Positions 11,576-23,277 of a stretch of 64,000 bases of DNA are shown piece by piece. The stretch is from Sepioteuthis lessoniana (taxonomy: Eukaryota; Mollusca; Cephalopoda; Myopsida; Loliginidae), in NCBI GenBank assembly GCA_963585895.1, contig OY757904.1, positions 66,127,739-66,191,738 of the forward strand, read 5' to 3'. Within the stretch, counting starts at the first letter, position 1; each line of letters starts with the position of its first letter. The position numbers and the translations under genes were made by a program. The notes below the pieces were generated by a model that ran no database searches, was not told the origin of the DNA, and saw only the letters and a list, made by a program, of their open reading frames with translations.

Positions 11576-11800
11576 CTACTCCGTGGTGTCGGGGTTAACG
11601 TGCTGAACTGTGACGTCGTAGTAAGCAGGTTCGAACACCAGTTATGGTAATACGTTTACTTCAGGATAACTACCCTAGGAGAAATTAAACATTTTATCAC
11701 CACCCCAATCTAGTGTTCGAATAATACCGCTAAGGTCCCTCTAAAAGGTTGGTTTCATCATTAAATAACGTGCGAATATTGAAATGGTATTAAACATGGA
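11576..11800 (+). repeat. SINE family B2, plus-strand copy
   Basis: A tRNA-like head (CTCCGTGGTGTCGGGGTTAA, later CAGGTTCGAACACC as a B box) matches the head of the reverse copy at 13315-13541. The tail contains GGTTGGTTTCATCATTAAATAACG, shared with the other B2 copies at lower similarity. Confidence 0.7.
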
Positions 11801-11888
11801 ACCCAATCATTACATAACGCTGGCTTGCTGTCAAAAAAAAAGGCTAAATATCTTAAATCTTCTTAATGGGCTCAGTGGTTTTTAGGCA

Positions 11889-11928
11889 AAAATTCATTTT
11901 TAGGCAACAAAAATTCATTTTTAGGCAA
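11889..11928. repeat. Tandem duplication, 20-base unit x2
   Basis: Two adjacent copies of a unit of the form AAAATTCATTTTTAGGCAAC, with part of a third (TTTTTAGGCA) just upstream. Confidence 0.9.
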
Positions 11929-12224
11929 CAGTGGTGTTTAAATGGGGATTACCCAGCTGAACGTCAGGTCTCCTGAGCATAAATATAACCTTGGTAGCCG
12001 AAAACATCAACCTATTCGGTTTCTAATGGTTAAAATTGAGATCATAGCAATAATTTAGTGAAGTTACTCATTTCCATTCCTAATCTTGTGGCTTTCTGAT
12101 AATAGCGCAAAAGTTTTTAAAAATGTTCAATATACAATTTATTGTTTTTATAATGTGAAAATGGGATGATCAGTAAAGTTTCTTTTTTTTTGTTGCGTTA
12201 TATTCAAGACTAAGATCTTCATCA

Positions 12225-12508
12225 GTACATATATATATATAATTAACTTAAATCGCGAGTCGGAAATCTCCTACTAAAGTTTCACCTTAACAGATCATCA
12301 GGAAGTCTCATACCGACCAATGATAAAGGAGAAAACGCCGTTTTTTATATTCACCAAAAACCCACCTCGCTTAAAACACCCCCGACCTTTGGTTTAACAT
12401 ATCACTACTTTTACAAGACGCTATTGCTAATTTTTCCTCCATGCAAAGCAAACAATCCTTATCGCCAGCCCTATATTTCCGGCATTTCTTTATTACTTCC
12501 CATTTCAG

Positions 12509-12538
<30 letters not shown>
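12225..12538. mobile_element. (TA)n-flanked segment with lone foldback arm
   Basis: Bounded by (TA)n at 12225-12240 and 12509-12538. The first 80 bases contain AACTTAAATCGCGAGTCGGA, AAAGTTTCACCTTAA and GATCATCAGGAAGTCT, which match one arm of the palindromic element at 56054-56196. The remaining 200 bases are unmatched. It may be a full-length relative of which 56054 is the internally deleted form, or a broken copy. Confidence 0.55.
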
Positions 12539-12542
<4 letters not shown>

Positions 12543-13033
12543 CATCATGATTGAGTGATTGATTGGTATAAACTGTTGGCTATCCAGTTAAAACATTTAT
12601 CGTCTAAGAGTATAGGGGTCAGGGAATCACGTCCATTGTATGTGTCTTTCTTTTGTTTCAGCTGTTTATTAAGAGTGGTTTGTTCATATATGATATCATG
12701 TATTCCCGATACAAATAAATTGCACACATTTGTGTAATTTCCAGAATTCCTATCATATAATAATACATTTTGCACATTTATATTGTTTCAAGTAATTATT
12801 TTAATTTAATCATAATCATTTATTTTTACTTAGTTATTAGCTTTCAAGTAACTAATGAGAATAATTATCCATAAACAGTTATGACTTAAATAACTAATCT
12901 TAATATAAATAATTCGAAATTAAATGATATCCAATATTCCTATCGAATACGAATATTTTTAGACAAAACTATCTCACTAATAGTTGAGAAAACAATAGAT
13001 ACTACCCCTCCTTGTCAGGTGGACCTCGGAGTT

Positions 13034-13075
13034 TTGACAATCATGCCCCACAGATTGACAATCATGCCCCACAGA
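13034..13075. repeat. Tandem duplication, 21-base unit x2
   Basis: Two exact adjacent copies of a 21-base unit (TTGACAATCATGCCCCACAG plus A). The unit length is a multiple of three, so the surrounding open frame 13012-13236 is preserved, but that frame has no other gene support. Confidence 0.95.
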
Positions 13076-13314
13076 GCTCTAATACTGGAGCTTCTACATC
13101 AGATAACTTTAAGTATCAACCTCAAGAAACTCTCCATTTTCGTTGGTCGAACAGCTTTTTTAGAGTATATTTACCACACGCCTCCACACTAACTGGAATC
13201 GACTCTGGTTCAAATTTGAAGAGGACTTTAACATAATTTTTTTGCACTGTTCTTCTTTGCCCATATTCTATACAAAAAAGGAATTTTTAAAAATATATTT
13301 TGATTGGTTTGGTT

Positions 13315-13541
13315 TCTTTGCTTAATGGCATATCAACCTTTGTGGGTTATTTAATGCCAAAGCCATTCTCGTAGAAGAACAATAGTGGTGCTATTTAACC
13401 CATAGCTGGGAGGATAAGGGGGTTCATACTTTTCCCAAGGGTATTTGCCCGAAAGTGAACGTAATAGTGCGACTGGAGTACGAACACGCGTACTACGATT
13501 CCGCAGTCCATAGCTTTAACCATTACACCACGGAGACAGCC
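13315..13541 (-). repeat. SINE family B2, minus-strand copy
   Basis: Minus strand: head CTCCGTGGTGTAATGGTTAA (A-box side), then GTGTTCGTACTCCAG (B box), then TACCCTTGGGAAAAGTATGA, CCCAGCTATGGGTTAAATAG, and a tail GGCATTAAATAACCCACAAA followed by GGTTGATATGCC. The tail is the reverse complement of the composite-repeat head. This is the best-preserved B2 copy here. Confidence 0.8.
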
Positions 13542-13775
13542 CATAATATATTTTGAGGTACAGAATCACGTAAGAAAAGGTTGATTTGATTTGTCTCAGA
13601 GTCTCTTTTTTTTTTACGAAGCCAATTTAAATTGAATCAATCATACTGTTAATCATTACGATACCAAATACAGTCTGCAAAATGACCCTGTCAGATGTAA
13701 TCATATCTAGATTGTTTGCACTTTTCAAAATGGGTGTTGTTTTTTTTAATGAGTTACTTTAGATACGCGCGTATT

Positions 13776-13801
13776 AGATAGATAGATAGATAGATAGATA
13801 T
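13776..13801. repeat. (GATA)n microsatellite
   Basis: Tetranucleotide GATA run. Confidence 0.95.
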
Positions 13802-15735
13802 GTATAAACTAATATATCCTGTCAGATTTTTGAATTTGATCTCAGAATCTATTTCATCTGCAAAGCATCGTTTGATCAGAATGCTTTTAATTTGTTTTTC
13901 TTTTTTCTTTTTTTTTTTTGTTTTGCTAGTGTCATTATAAGTGATCTTTTTGTAAAAGCGTGTAGCAAAATCTATTAAAACTATGACACACATTTGTTTG
14001 TAAATTTGACCCCGTAGAAAATCACAAATGGCCCAATATCTTTCAAACCATCAAATTTCCCGTTCCTTTCTTTTTCTTTGCAATGATTTATTTTTTAATG
14101 CTGAAAACAAAGCATGATCATGTATAAATAATTTTTAAATCCTAACACAAAATCCTTCTCTTACACTAAGTAAAATGCTTATTTTTCTTTGGTATTTTCC
14201 ATTCATACATCGTCCCGTTTCGTTTTCTGTAAATACGACCTTGAACTAACTCATGCTAAATGCATGAAACCAACACCCTCACGAAGAGTGCATTAAATTC
14301 ATTTCATTTGTTGTGGGAGCTATGGTAACGACAGATTAGAAAAGGTATTCTCCCAATTTTTAACACCTAGGCTAACCATTACTCACTCTCAGAAGAAAAG
14401 TGTCAGAATAAACACAAAGACATTTCCTAATATTTGTAAAACTTGGGGAGTAATAGGACTTAGTCTGCCCAGATGGATGAGTCTTTTAATTTTCTTTTTC
14501 TTTTTCCTTAAATAAACTAAACAAGTGAGTCCATTCTAGTCTACTATTTTAATTTTTTTTCCTTTCACTTTCTTCATTCATATCAAAACCATTTGTTTTT
14601 TAGGTTAAATTTATTCGTCATTTCTCTCTCCTTTTTTTCGCTTTCATTTCAAATCTTCATCTAGTTTCATCGTTTATTTTGCAAAATGCTCGTTTTACTG
14701 ATTCTTCAACTTCCTTTCTCCTCTTTTCATTGATCTGATATCTTTAATTTTTGACACAATTTGAACCTCTTTTCTTAAGTCCCTTCCCAACGGAACTCAA
14801 TTGCTAACGACTCCAACAATTCGTTCGATGATTTCGGTGTAATTTTACACCATTGGTGTTGCATCATCCTTTGAAGGTATCCCACAAAAAAACACATCGA
14901 CTTCAAAACGTATTCGTTATTTTTTACTGATATGCAAGTTTTATATTATCTTATCTAGACATTTGATTCTACTTGAGATTTTCTAACAATACTTCACTCC
15001 TATGTTTAAGCCTAAGAAAGAATTCATTCTTATAAATAGTCTTTTGGGATAACGTTTGTTTACTCATTCAGGAACATGTCGCGTACCAAAGTTTTAATTG
15101 AGAAGTCTTTCGAGTAAAATATACATTAGAAGTGAGGGTGCTGTTAGCTTTTCTCGCTGACCATCACGTTGGACGTGCTTTCTGTTATCTTCTTGGAAAC
15201 TTTCCGTCTGCGGGGTCAAATCAGCTTTTCTTACAAAGCGCACGAGTGGTTCAAATTGATTTGTCTGTGAGCTGCGTTACTTTCTTTCTAATTTGTTGAG
15301 GGAGGGAAAAATTTTCATTACATTTTTTTCGGTCACTTTGGTCCCAGAACTGGTTGAATTTTAGTCTGTTTTTAACATATGAGCAATGTTTGAGATAAAC
15401 ACGTTTGCTTGCGTTGTTGAGAAGAGTTTCGATGGGTTAAGACACATTATCTTAAATTTGTTAAATTATAATATATTTTCTTGTCACTTATACAAACTTA
15501 GTTTTAAAGTATTACCTGTGTATTAGGAAGAAAGTCTTTTCGGTTTAATAATAAAACTCATATAATGCATCTGATTAAAAGTAAATGCCGCACATTTAAG
15601 CACTGATTTTCATAACTAATTGTATCTATCAGAAATATAGTTACCACCTTAAATTATCAATCTTGCATTTTGCGCCTTCTCTATAGAGCCAGGGTCAGCT
15701 TTGCTGAAAGTCTATCGTAGATTAAGGATTGCTGG
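13802..15735. other. AT-rich DNA, no gene seen
   Basis: Long stretch with poly-T runs and pyrimidine-rich segments (14470-14780). I saw no splice-bounded open block, tRNA-like head or repeat shared with the rest of the window. Confidence 0.5.
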
Positions 15736-15741
15736 ATTTGG

Positions 15742-15742
15742 T

Positions 15743-15796
<54 letters not shown>

Positions 15797-15897
15797 AAAG
15801 TTGGAACGAGATAGTGCGCCTAATGAACCTGTCTTCGATTTCTCCAACATTTCACATATTTTATCCTACTGTCAGATTAATCACAATCAATCATTTC

Positions 15898-15974
<77 letters not shown>
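15742..15974. repeat. Paired microsatellites (AC)n(AT)n and (AT)n(TG)n
   Basis: Two arrays (15742-15793 and 15899-15974) bracket about 105 bases of ordinary sequence. The AC-then-AT and AT-then-TG order is roughly inverted. Confidence 0.95.
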
Positions 15975-15975
<1 letters not shown>

Positions 15976-16629
15976 CTTTAACTTAGTAGGATGCAATAAT
16001 TTATACAAGTTTAGTAACAGACAACTGAAGATTAATTCTTATGATTTTATATTTTCCCAAGCTTCCTTGCTAGGTTCTTTGTATGAGGATCCACTTAATA
16101 GAGAATTTGCTCAATGTTCTACTCACAAGCATTTTCGATTAAATTGATTGTTCCTCAACAATCAGATTGTATTCAGTGTTTGCATATTTTACTTTGGCTG
16201 TGATAATTTTTTTTTATTTGTCGGAATTGTATATTAGAGAGGAATGTAGCTTCCGTTAACAAGTTACATCTTGAAGAAGTTGAATATGTATACATTTATG
16301 TTTGGTTGTGAAGTTTTAATAATGATGATTTCTAGGATTGAAAACTTTTTTTTGTTATTTTTATAAATAATCTTAGAATTAAAAGTGAGATTTTTTTTTG
16401 TTTTTGAGCAAATTGGTTATCTCAAGAGTTATTATATTGTCTTGTAGTTATATATTGTTTGATGGCAAGAGTATCAGTGAGGTGGTATGTTAGGCCCCAA
16501 GAAAAGTTAGTTTGGTTTTATGCCTTATTGGACGCTTATACAAAAAAAATAGCAACTAATCTAGAGAAAAAAATGGACTTTTGATCATAAAAAGGCAAGT
16601 CCCGTGTTATTCAGAAACACTTGTAAAAA

Positions 16630-16630
<1 letters not shown>
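15975..16630. other. No gene seen
   Basis: T-rich unique sequence; a short open frame to 16147 starts inside the microsatellite and is not credible. Confidence 0.5.

Positions 16631-16631
<1 letters not shown>

Positions 16632-16691
<60 letters not shown>
16632..16691. repeat. (TA)n microsatellite
   Basis: Uninterrupted TA run. Confidence 0.97.
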
Positions 16692-16693
<2 letters not shown>

Positions 16694-17077
16694 TGCGACT
16701 GACGTAATGCTCATTCGGTGAATAAATCTCTATTTAAAATATCGAATGCTTTCGATTTTTAGTTCCAGAAACCAGCTAAAATCTCTCTACTAAATATAAC
16801 AGTGTGTCATCAGTTGACGAGTTACCGTGACTCCCTACTGCCTCCTTCTCAAAACCACACATCCAAAACCGGCTTCTGTGTTCATGAGTCTTTACTCGTG
16901 AGTCCAGAAGTCTGTTTGGACTTGCTTGAATCATTTCGAGCTAATCTACTTAACATCATTTGGTGCTGAACAGTTGTGAGAAGATGAATTACTTCGATCA
17001 ACGATGAACATATATGTGACACGATGCAGAAGTGAACTTTTTTGTATTATGTTGAATATGAAGTTAAACTAGTAATA

Positions 17078-17081
17078 TGTG

Positions 17082-17119
<38 letters not shown>
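17078..17119. repeat. (TG)n microsatellite
   Basis: TG run with one GC interruption. Confidence 0.95.
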
Positions 17120-17120
<1 letters not shown>

Positions 17121-17618
17121 CCGGATTTGAACGTGGGTGGGCCTACTCGAGCGAATTAAAAGGAAACGGGGGAAAGAAGTTTTTCTTTCTCTTAAGATAT
17201 CAGATCACTGGGTGAAAGGCCATGGTCGCCACTTAGTCTGGTTTTGAGTTCATGCCCAGAGAGATCAAACAGATAGATTTTTTTAGTACTAATAAATTGT
17301 AGATTCTCGGCCTGATGAAAAAAAATGTTTCTTCAATCAGCGGGAAATTCAGTTCCGAATTTTTAAATAAATAAAGGTAGCTTTTTGAGTGAAGGGTCAG
17401 TTGTCTTCGCACGTGCTAAGAGGTAGTGGTGATAACTGGAGGTCCGCACGTTCCAGAGATCTTTGAATGCGCCTACAGAAAGACTAGAATATAGTAGTGC
17501 TGAGTGTCATGTCACTTCTCTTAAGTTCGATTTAGAGAAATAAAAGAAGAAGCATCCAAATCAAAAGAATCTTAGACTTTTCTATCAGCGTGGGAGACGA
17601 AACAACCGGAGAAAATAT

Positions 17619-17700
17619 CCGTGGATACACATTGTTAATATCCCCAAGAAGTTAGGGTTCCGTGGATACACATTGTTAATATCGCCAAGAAGTTAGGGTA
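17619..17700. repeat. Tandem duplication, 41-base unit x2
   Basis: Two adjacent copies of a unit beginning CCGTGGATACACATTGTTAA and ending AAGAAGTTAGGGT. I see a single mismatch (CCCC versus CGCC). The near identity suggests a recent duplication. Confidence 0.92.
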
Positions 17701-18172
17701 TTACATAAAACTAACTTAGGTTATTTGCCCATAGCACCCACTTATGAATGGCCGGAACTCCTCATTATGGAATATGAACTTCTGACAAAATGTTCGTGTA
17801 TAATACGCACTGACATTTTAGGACTTGTAGCTGCTAAACTTATTCTAAAATTAGTATATTGTAGGAGTGACTCGGTGTTTTGGTATTCAAGTTCCCCATA
17901 ATTTTATGTTATAGTTTTATATAGTGTTTGCTTAGTTCAGTTTAGTGTATGTCAGGCTTGTAAAAAGGCATAATATAGGCACATGGAAACAGGTATTGTA
18001 AGTGAAATAAATGAATGAAGATATGAAACAACTGAGTAAAAGATATGAAGCGGCGCGGACAAAAGGAACATTCAAAACAAGGCGACAAAGAAAACAAATT
18101 TATATCTATAACAAAACATACATTGATACATTAAGATATCGCTATGGTTCTATTAATAAAATAGTCATGTGC

Positions 18173-18173
18173 G

Positions 18174-18232
<59 letters not shown>
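18173..18232. repeat. (TA)n(TG)n microsatellite
   Basis: Short TA run leading into a long TG run. Confidence 0.95.
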
Positions 18233-18233
<1 letters not shown>

Positions 18234-18559
18234 ACTAACACAACTAAAACTACAGAAAAGTTAAATGTAAAAAGTGTCCTATTCATGCTGAAGTCATATT
18301 TTAAAATGTTCGTTTCTTCCTATGATTCGAAACAGTCGGTGTTTCTGAGGCAGAGTTAGTTAAAGTATTTTGAAGGAATGAATGCTTGCGAGGCCCCTCC
18401 ATGTTGTTGCTTTTTTACGTCAGTTGGGGAAATGGAGTCATACTGGAGGGAATGTGTTACCGCTGCAATGGAAATTGGGTAAAAGAGAAAGAGTGTTTGA
18501 AGAAGACGTATTTATAGAAAATACGTGTCTTGGAATCGGCTCCACAAAAAGCAGGACGA

Positions 18560-18665
18560 AATTTACGCAGACATGGTTTTACGCAGGTCACGTGGTTCCC
18601 CTGGCCAATGGTTTCTCGAGACTGATTATTTGTGTGCGTCCGCCATCTTTGATGTGGGAACAAGT
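18560..18665. promoter_or_regulatory. CpG-containing patch with E-box, CCAAT and YY1-like sites
   Basis: Within about 65 bases lie GTCACGTG (18587-18594), GGCCAATGG (around 18602-18610) and CCGCCATCTTTG (18640-18651). The first is an E-box, the second a CCAAT box, and the third matches the reverse complement of the known YY1 site except for one extra T. Such clusters occur at TATA-less promoters. The surrounding 18382-18684 is more GC-rich than its flanks and open in two frames, but no product is recognisable. Orientation is undecided, and an LTR or chance are alternatives. Confidence 0.3.
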
Positions 18666-18749
18666 GGCATACCGCCTAAATTGAATTATAGAAGTGTAAC
18701 GTCCTATAATATCTTCAGCATTCTTATCAGGTATTATTAGATAATAAAT

Positions 18750-20200
18750 AAGAATTCATGTAGTTTACTAAAAGTATTAAAACAAAATTCACACGGTATT
18801 TTGTGCAGGCAGACATGATCACACGAGAAGGAAAGAAACATGCAACAAAAAAAAGATCACATTAGAATAAATACGAGTTTCAAAGAATATATAGACTATA
18901 GATAAAACATACTTTCTGTCATCTCGGTTTAAATACACTTAGTCATGTGACTGGGAAAAATAATTCGATAATTCTCGTGTTTAATACTCGCCTCTCTATT
19001 TTTGACTGACAAATCTCGAAAAATAATATCTGATATACAAATAATTACGTTATCCGTTTTCGTAACAGATGCGGATGAATCAACAAAGGATCATAAAATA
19101 ATTATCTATTTCGTTCGTGGAGGATCTTTTATCATTCATAAGTGCTAGATAGGAAATAAATTATACGATTGTTTAGTAAAATATGATCGTGAACACAAAA
19201 CTAACTACTATCTTTCTATTTGGCGCCTATTAATCAATCATAACGGCATTTTTTAATGAACAATGATAAAGTAAATTATTAAAAAGAAAACACAACTTAC
19301 AAGAATGTGCTGGTCAGATTAGCCAACTACTTCTATAACTCATATACCATTAATGTGTATTCGAGACTGGTATATCGATCAGTAATTACAAAGCAGACAG
19401 GCCCACGCAACTGGACTCATTATTTCCATTTGTGATAATTTATATCAGTAAAAATCTGTCATAACTTATTCACTTTTATAGGATTCGAAACAGCAGTGTA
19501 ATAGAAGCTTGATAATACGTTTATATCCCACCCTATCTCATTATGGCGATTGAAAAAAAACCCACTATGTCATGAGATCCACAAAGAATTATTTTTAAGA
19601 GAACTCAAAATATTGTATTGTACTTGTTGTAAAGAGGTCGTTAGTATGATATTTCGAGTTTAGAACGCGAATAAAAAAAAAAAGGTAGCTTAGATCTTAT
19701 TTGAAATTTCATTTCAACATAAAAAAAAAAACATCCATATTTACCATTTTGTTTTGATACTATCACCACGCTGCTTTAAAGATCATATTATTGGCCTTCA
19801 CTAGCAATCCATTCCAGAATCTTAACCGGAAGTTCTAGAGCGCTCGACTCGTCATTGCCTCGAGTTAAGCTGCAATCTTAAGATAAATAAAATCTTTAAA
19901 TTAGTCATTTTTCTGCAGCCTATGTTAAAAGACTTGAACATTCAGGTATCCTCACAAGAAGTAATTATAAGCAGATAGGTCGGGTAAAAATGCTTATCAC
20001 GATGTGTCACCACGAAATGAAATTAGAGTCCCATTATTATTTTATGGCATAAGGTAAGTTAACGCCCAATGATAGCAATGGCATATTATAAAAACAACTG
20101 GAATTGCATGGCTGCTGCTGCTGAAAGACTTACAACCGATTCATTTACCACTTATAGTCTGAATTCGGGATATCATTCTCTCTGTCCTTATATAATTAGT
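18750..20200. other. AT-rich DNA, no gene seen
   Basis: Low-complexity A runs near 19675 and 19720 and otherwise unique sequence. No open block with splice sites and no repeat shared within the window. Confidence 0.5.
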
Positions 20201-20204
20201 TGAT

Positions 20205-20830
20205 TGGTAGGTTGGGTTTTATGGCATATAACACTTTGTAGCTTATTTAACGCTAAATCCATTTTCATGCAAATAGTCAGATTTATTTCAAACAATTCAG
20301 TTTAGCATGAGTACACAATTTAATTGACAAAGGGTTCTAATTAGCCTAATCCAGTTTAATAAGTACAGAATTTGTTTACACACAGTTATATATCAAAACA
20401 GTTCTATATTAAGCAATTGAATTTAGTGTAAGTTCAGTTTCAATGTCGAAAATTGTTCTATTTCAAAAAAATTAGTTTAGTAGAAGCACGCAATATAAAT
20501 TTAAGTATATAGTTTATTTACCTAAAACATTTCTATTTAAAACTATTCAGTTTAGTCAAACAGTTCTAATTTTTTTAAAATTCAGCTTAGCATAAGTATA
20601 CAGTAAATTCTATTTAACCCACAGATATGGCCTTATCAGGTGCCACCATTCTAGACCAGCGGGGACCTGGGAGCAATGGCAATGAAGGGGTGCTCCGCAT
20701 TCTCAAAGGCTCCAGCATCAATGGAAACTCATCATCAGATTGCTTAGTGTCATATCCAGGACACTCTTTGGGGGGTACTCTTCTGCAGTGGTGCTGTTGG
20801 TGTATTCTACAGCCCCATCCGACTGGGTGA
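20205..20830 (+). repeat. Composite repeat copy C3
   Basis: The head (GGTTGGGTTTTATGGCATAT, GCTTATTTAACGCTAAATCC) leads into degenerate units with CAGTTTAGCATAAGTACACA and AAAACAGTTCTATTT. The conserved domain follows from about 20625: GGTGCCACCA, GGGAGCAATGGCAATGAAGG, TCATATCCAGGACACTC, GGTGTATTCTACAGCCCC and GACTGGGTGA. This is the cleanest uninterrupted copy in the window. The open frames within it (20614-20895, 20627-20830) overlap the conserved domain on both strands and look incidental. Confidence 0.8.
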
Positions 20831-21933
20831 TATATTATTGAAATAAGCAAAGAAATTAATGTTTTAAAATATAATTGATTAAATATTTGTTTCAACTAGT
20901 TGACAGAAGTTAGATTACGCCGACTTTATTCCCTGCAAAAGGTTAAGACACCCTCAAAAGGTTTGTCCTGGGTAGGACACTTATCTTCATCTGATGACGC
21001 AGATACAGTCCTGGAGATTTAGCGAGTATATTATACTTAATTTGTGCACTTACTTCCAGGTGTACTCGAAACAAAACAGATACTACCTGTTAGGTTCCTT
21101 AAGATGAGAAAATTATATATCTTTGAAAGTTATTTATATTTCATAGGTGCGTGTATAAAAGAAAAAAAAAATCTTTAGAAATAGCTACTCAAGCGATGTA
21201 AGCAGGGACGTGATTTGCTAACCTCAATGCATAAAATAACCCTAGACGCGTTGAAATGCCATTACAATCAATCAATTAATAATATAAATTGTTTTCCTAT
21301 TGTATTTCCTTTCTACTTTTGTTTGTAAAGTGAAAATTATCGTATTAATCTGGCGGTGAATAATAGCCATATATTTTTGGAGCAATTTTTAAAATCGGCA
21401 AGCTACGTTAGGACTTAATTTCATTTGAAAAGTTTTTGCCACTATTTTTTTTCTTTCGATTTACGTATTTGATTCAGCTGAGAAAACACGCTTAAAACAT
21501 CGCTAAAAAGAGGAGGTATCTGGAAAATTCCTATCGGATCAAAGCTCAAACAAATATAATACATGCGATCAACCCTATATTTGCCGTGCTGGGCTGATCG
21601 CATTCTTTTGTGTCTTTAAATGTGGATCCTTGCAAAATGTATAACGCATCAGCGAATCCCTTCAGTAGTTCAATCTTCACAAAGAGGCCGACAGACCATT
21701 CGCTGACAAAAATCCCCCTGCACAAGAAGCCAAAATAGAAACTGGAAGCCAATGAAAGGAAAGTCTTTTACTGTCATCGAAGTGTGTTCTAATTTGCTCG
21801 ATGAAAACCACGTGAATATTTTCCAATTTTTGTGTATATAGATAAACGTACAAATACAGTACCAACTCTAAGTTTACAGTTGGCGATGAAACATCTCAAG
21901 CAGAAAGATTAAAACATACATGAATAAATGCAC

Positions 21934-22148
21934 AAACACACACACGCACACACACACACACACGCACACATGCGTACACCACATACTTACACACAAACGT
22001 TCAAACATATACACAAGCACACACAAATGCACACAAGCAGCAAGCTCACACACACACACAAACAAATACACATACATCCAAGTACACACATATAGTGACA
22101 TATTCACAATCAAAATAAACACACACACACACATACACACGCACATAT
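21934..22148. repeat. Degenerate CA-rich microsatellite
   Basis: About 200 bases dominated by CA dinucleotides with ACAT, CACG and CAAA interruptions, an old eroded array. The long minus-strand open frame across it is an artefact of Cys/Val codons. Confidence 0.9.
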
Positions 22149-22958
22149 AAACACATAAATGCACCCAAACACACAAAAAGATAAAAATATACATATACTC
22201 ATGTGTGTAGCCTTTTATTCTTATATACATATTGATATACTTATAAATGCACATATGTAAGTAACCTCACACGCACGCACGCACGCATGTTTTTGTCATA
22301 GAGAGAGAGAGATATACCATTTTCTTTTAACAGAACAAATATGACGAAGCTCTATCTTCCACTTTCAGTACATCAATATTATAATATTGAAGATTGAACT
22401 GTTTCGACTGATGTTTCGGTCCCTCAAAGATATTGTTTAGTAAATGAACAGCTGTAACAAAACATGTTGAACTCTCTCAGTGCGACTTAGACTACAAGTG
22501 TGACATACTCTGCTGATGGGTCTCTCCCCAACAAAAATAAACGGTATCCTGGGTTGGACAACAAACCTGGTGAAATTATGTGGAGCGTGTAGTCATCTGT
22601 TCATTGCTTTTTCTTTCGAGTCTCTAAGAAATATTACAGCTTAACTTTCGATCAACGCGTCAAGTTGATCGGTTTGAGACAAAGTTTAGAGTGATTTTGA
22701 TACAAATGAATAAACGAAGTTTTAAAACATTTGTATCGCAACTAAATATGAGCGGTTAGAACTATACTTTTGTAATACTTTTTCTTCCTCTCTTCAGAAA
22801 AAAAAGGTTATTGTAGAACGGAGGTATACGCTGATATCTTCTGATTGTGAGGATCCAATTCAAGAGATCTGGTGAGTGTGGAGTAAAACTTCATTACTTT
22901 CAGGTTACGTCTGTCACAGAGTCATGGTATATATTAAAAAAATATTTGTATTCGATAG

Positions 22959-23059
22959 GACCTTGTCAAAAAAAGTCTAAGAAACATCTTCACAAGAAAT
23001 GTAAATGTAAACGAACAATGAACGCAATTCCCTCACATTTTGGTATGCAATTATTTTGA
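22959..23059 (+). CDS. Weak candidate 3' exon, basic Cys-containing tail
   Basis: After a possible acceptor (TTGTATTCGATAG) the frame reads PCQKKSKKHLHKKCKCKR and then about 15 residues to a TGA. The clustered lysines and CKC motif look protein-like, but A-rich DNA also encodes lysine easily. No upstream exon is visible and no family can be named. Confidence 0.2.
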
Positions 23060-23159
23060 CGAGTTTGCTTGCCGTTAAAATCAATCAACCAATCATTCAA
23101 TAAACCAATTAATAAGCTATTAAAATTATTATACATTGCCTAACTAGATTTTTCCTTGG

Positions 23160-23161
<2 letters not shown>

Positions 23162-23195
<34 letters not shown>
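23162..23195. repeat. (TA)n microsatellite
   Basis: Uninterrupted TA run. Confidence 0.95.
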
Positions 23196-23197
<2 letters not shown>

Positions 23198-23250
23198 CAA
23201 TTAAATGGAGACTCAAACTCGGTTAAGCCGTCATAATAAATTTATTTCGG

Positions 23251-23277
23251 CGGAGAATATAGTTGGTATATTCTCCG
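23251..23277. other. Perfect 11-bp hairpin
   Basis: CGGAGAATATA is separated by GTTGG from its exact reverse complement TATATTCTCCG. It lies in a moderately GC-rich patch just downstream of a (TA)n array. It could be a transposon remnant or a structured RNA element; no U-tract follows. Confidence 0.5.

Noticed and set aside
13012..13236. 74-codon plus-strand open frame as a gene
   Set aside because: It depends on a 21-base tandem duplication and a non-ATG start, with no splice sites or recognisable motif.
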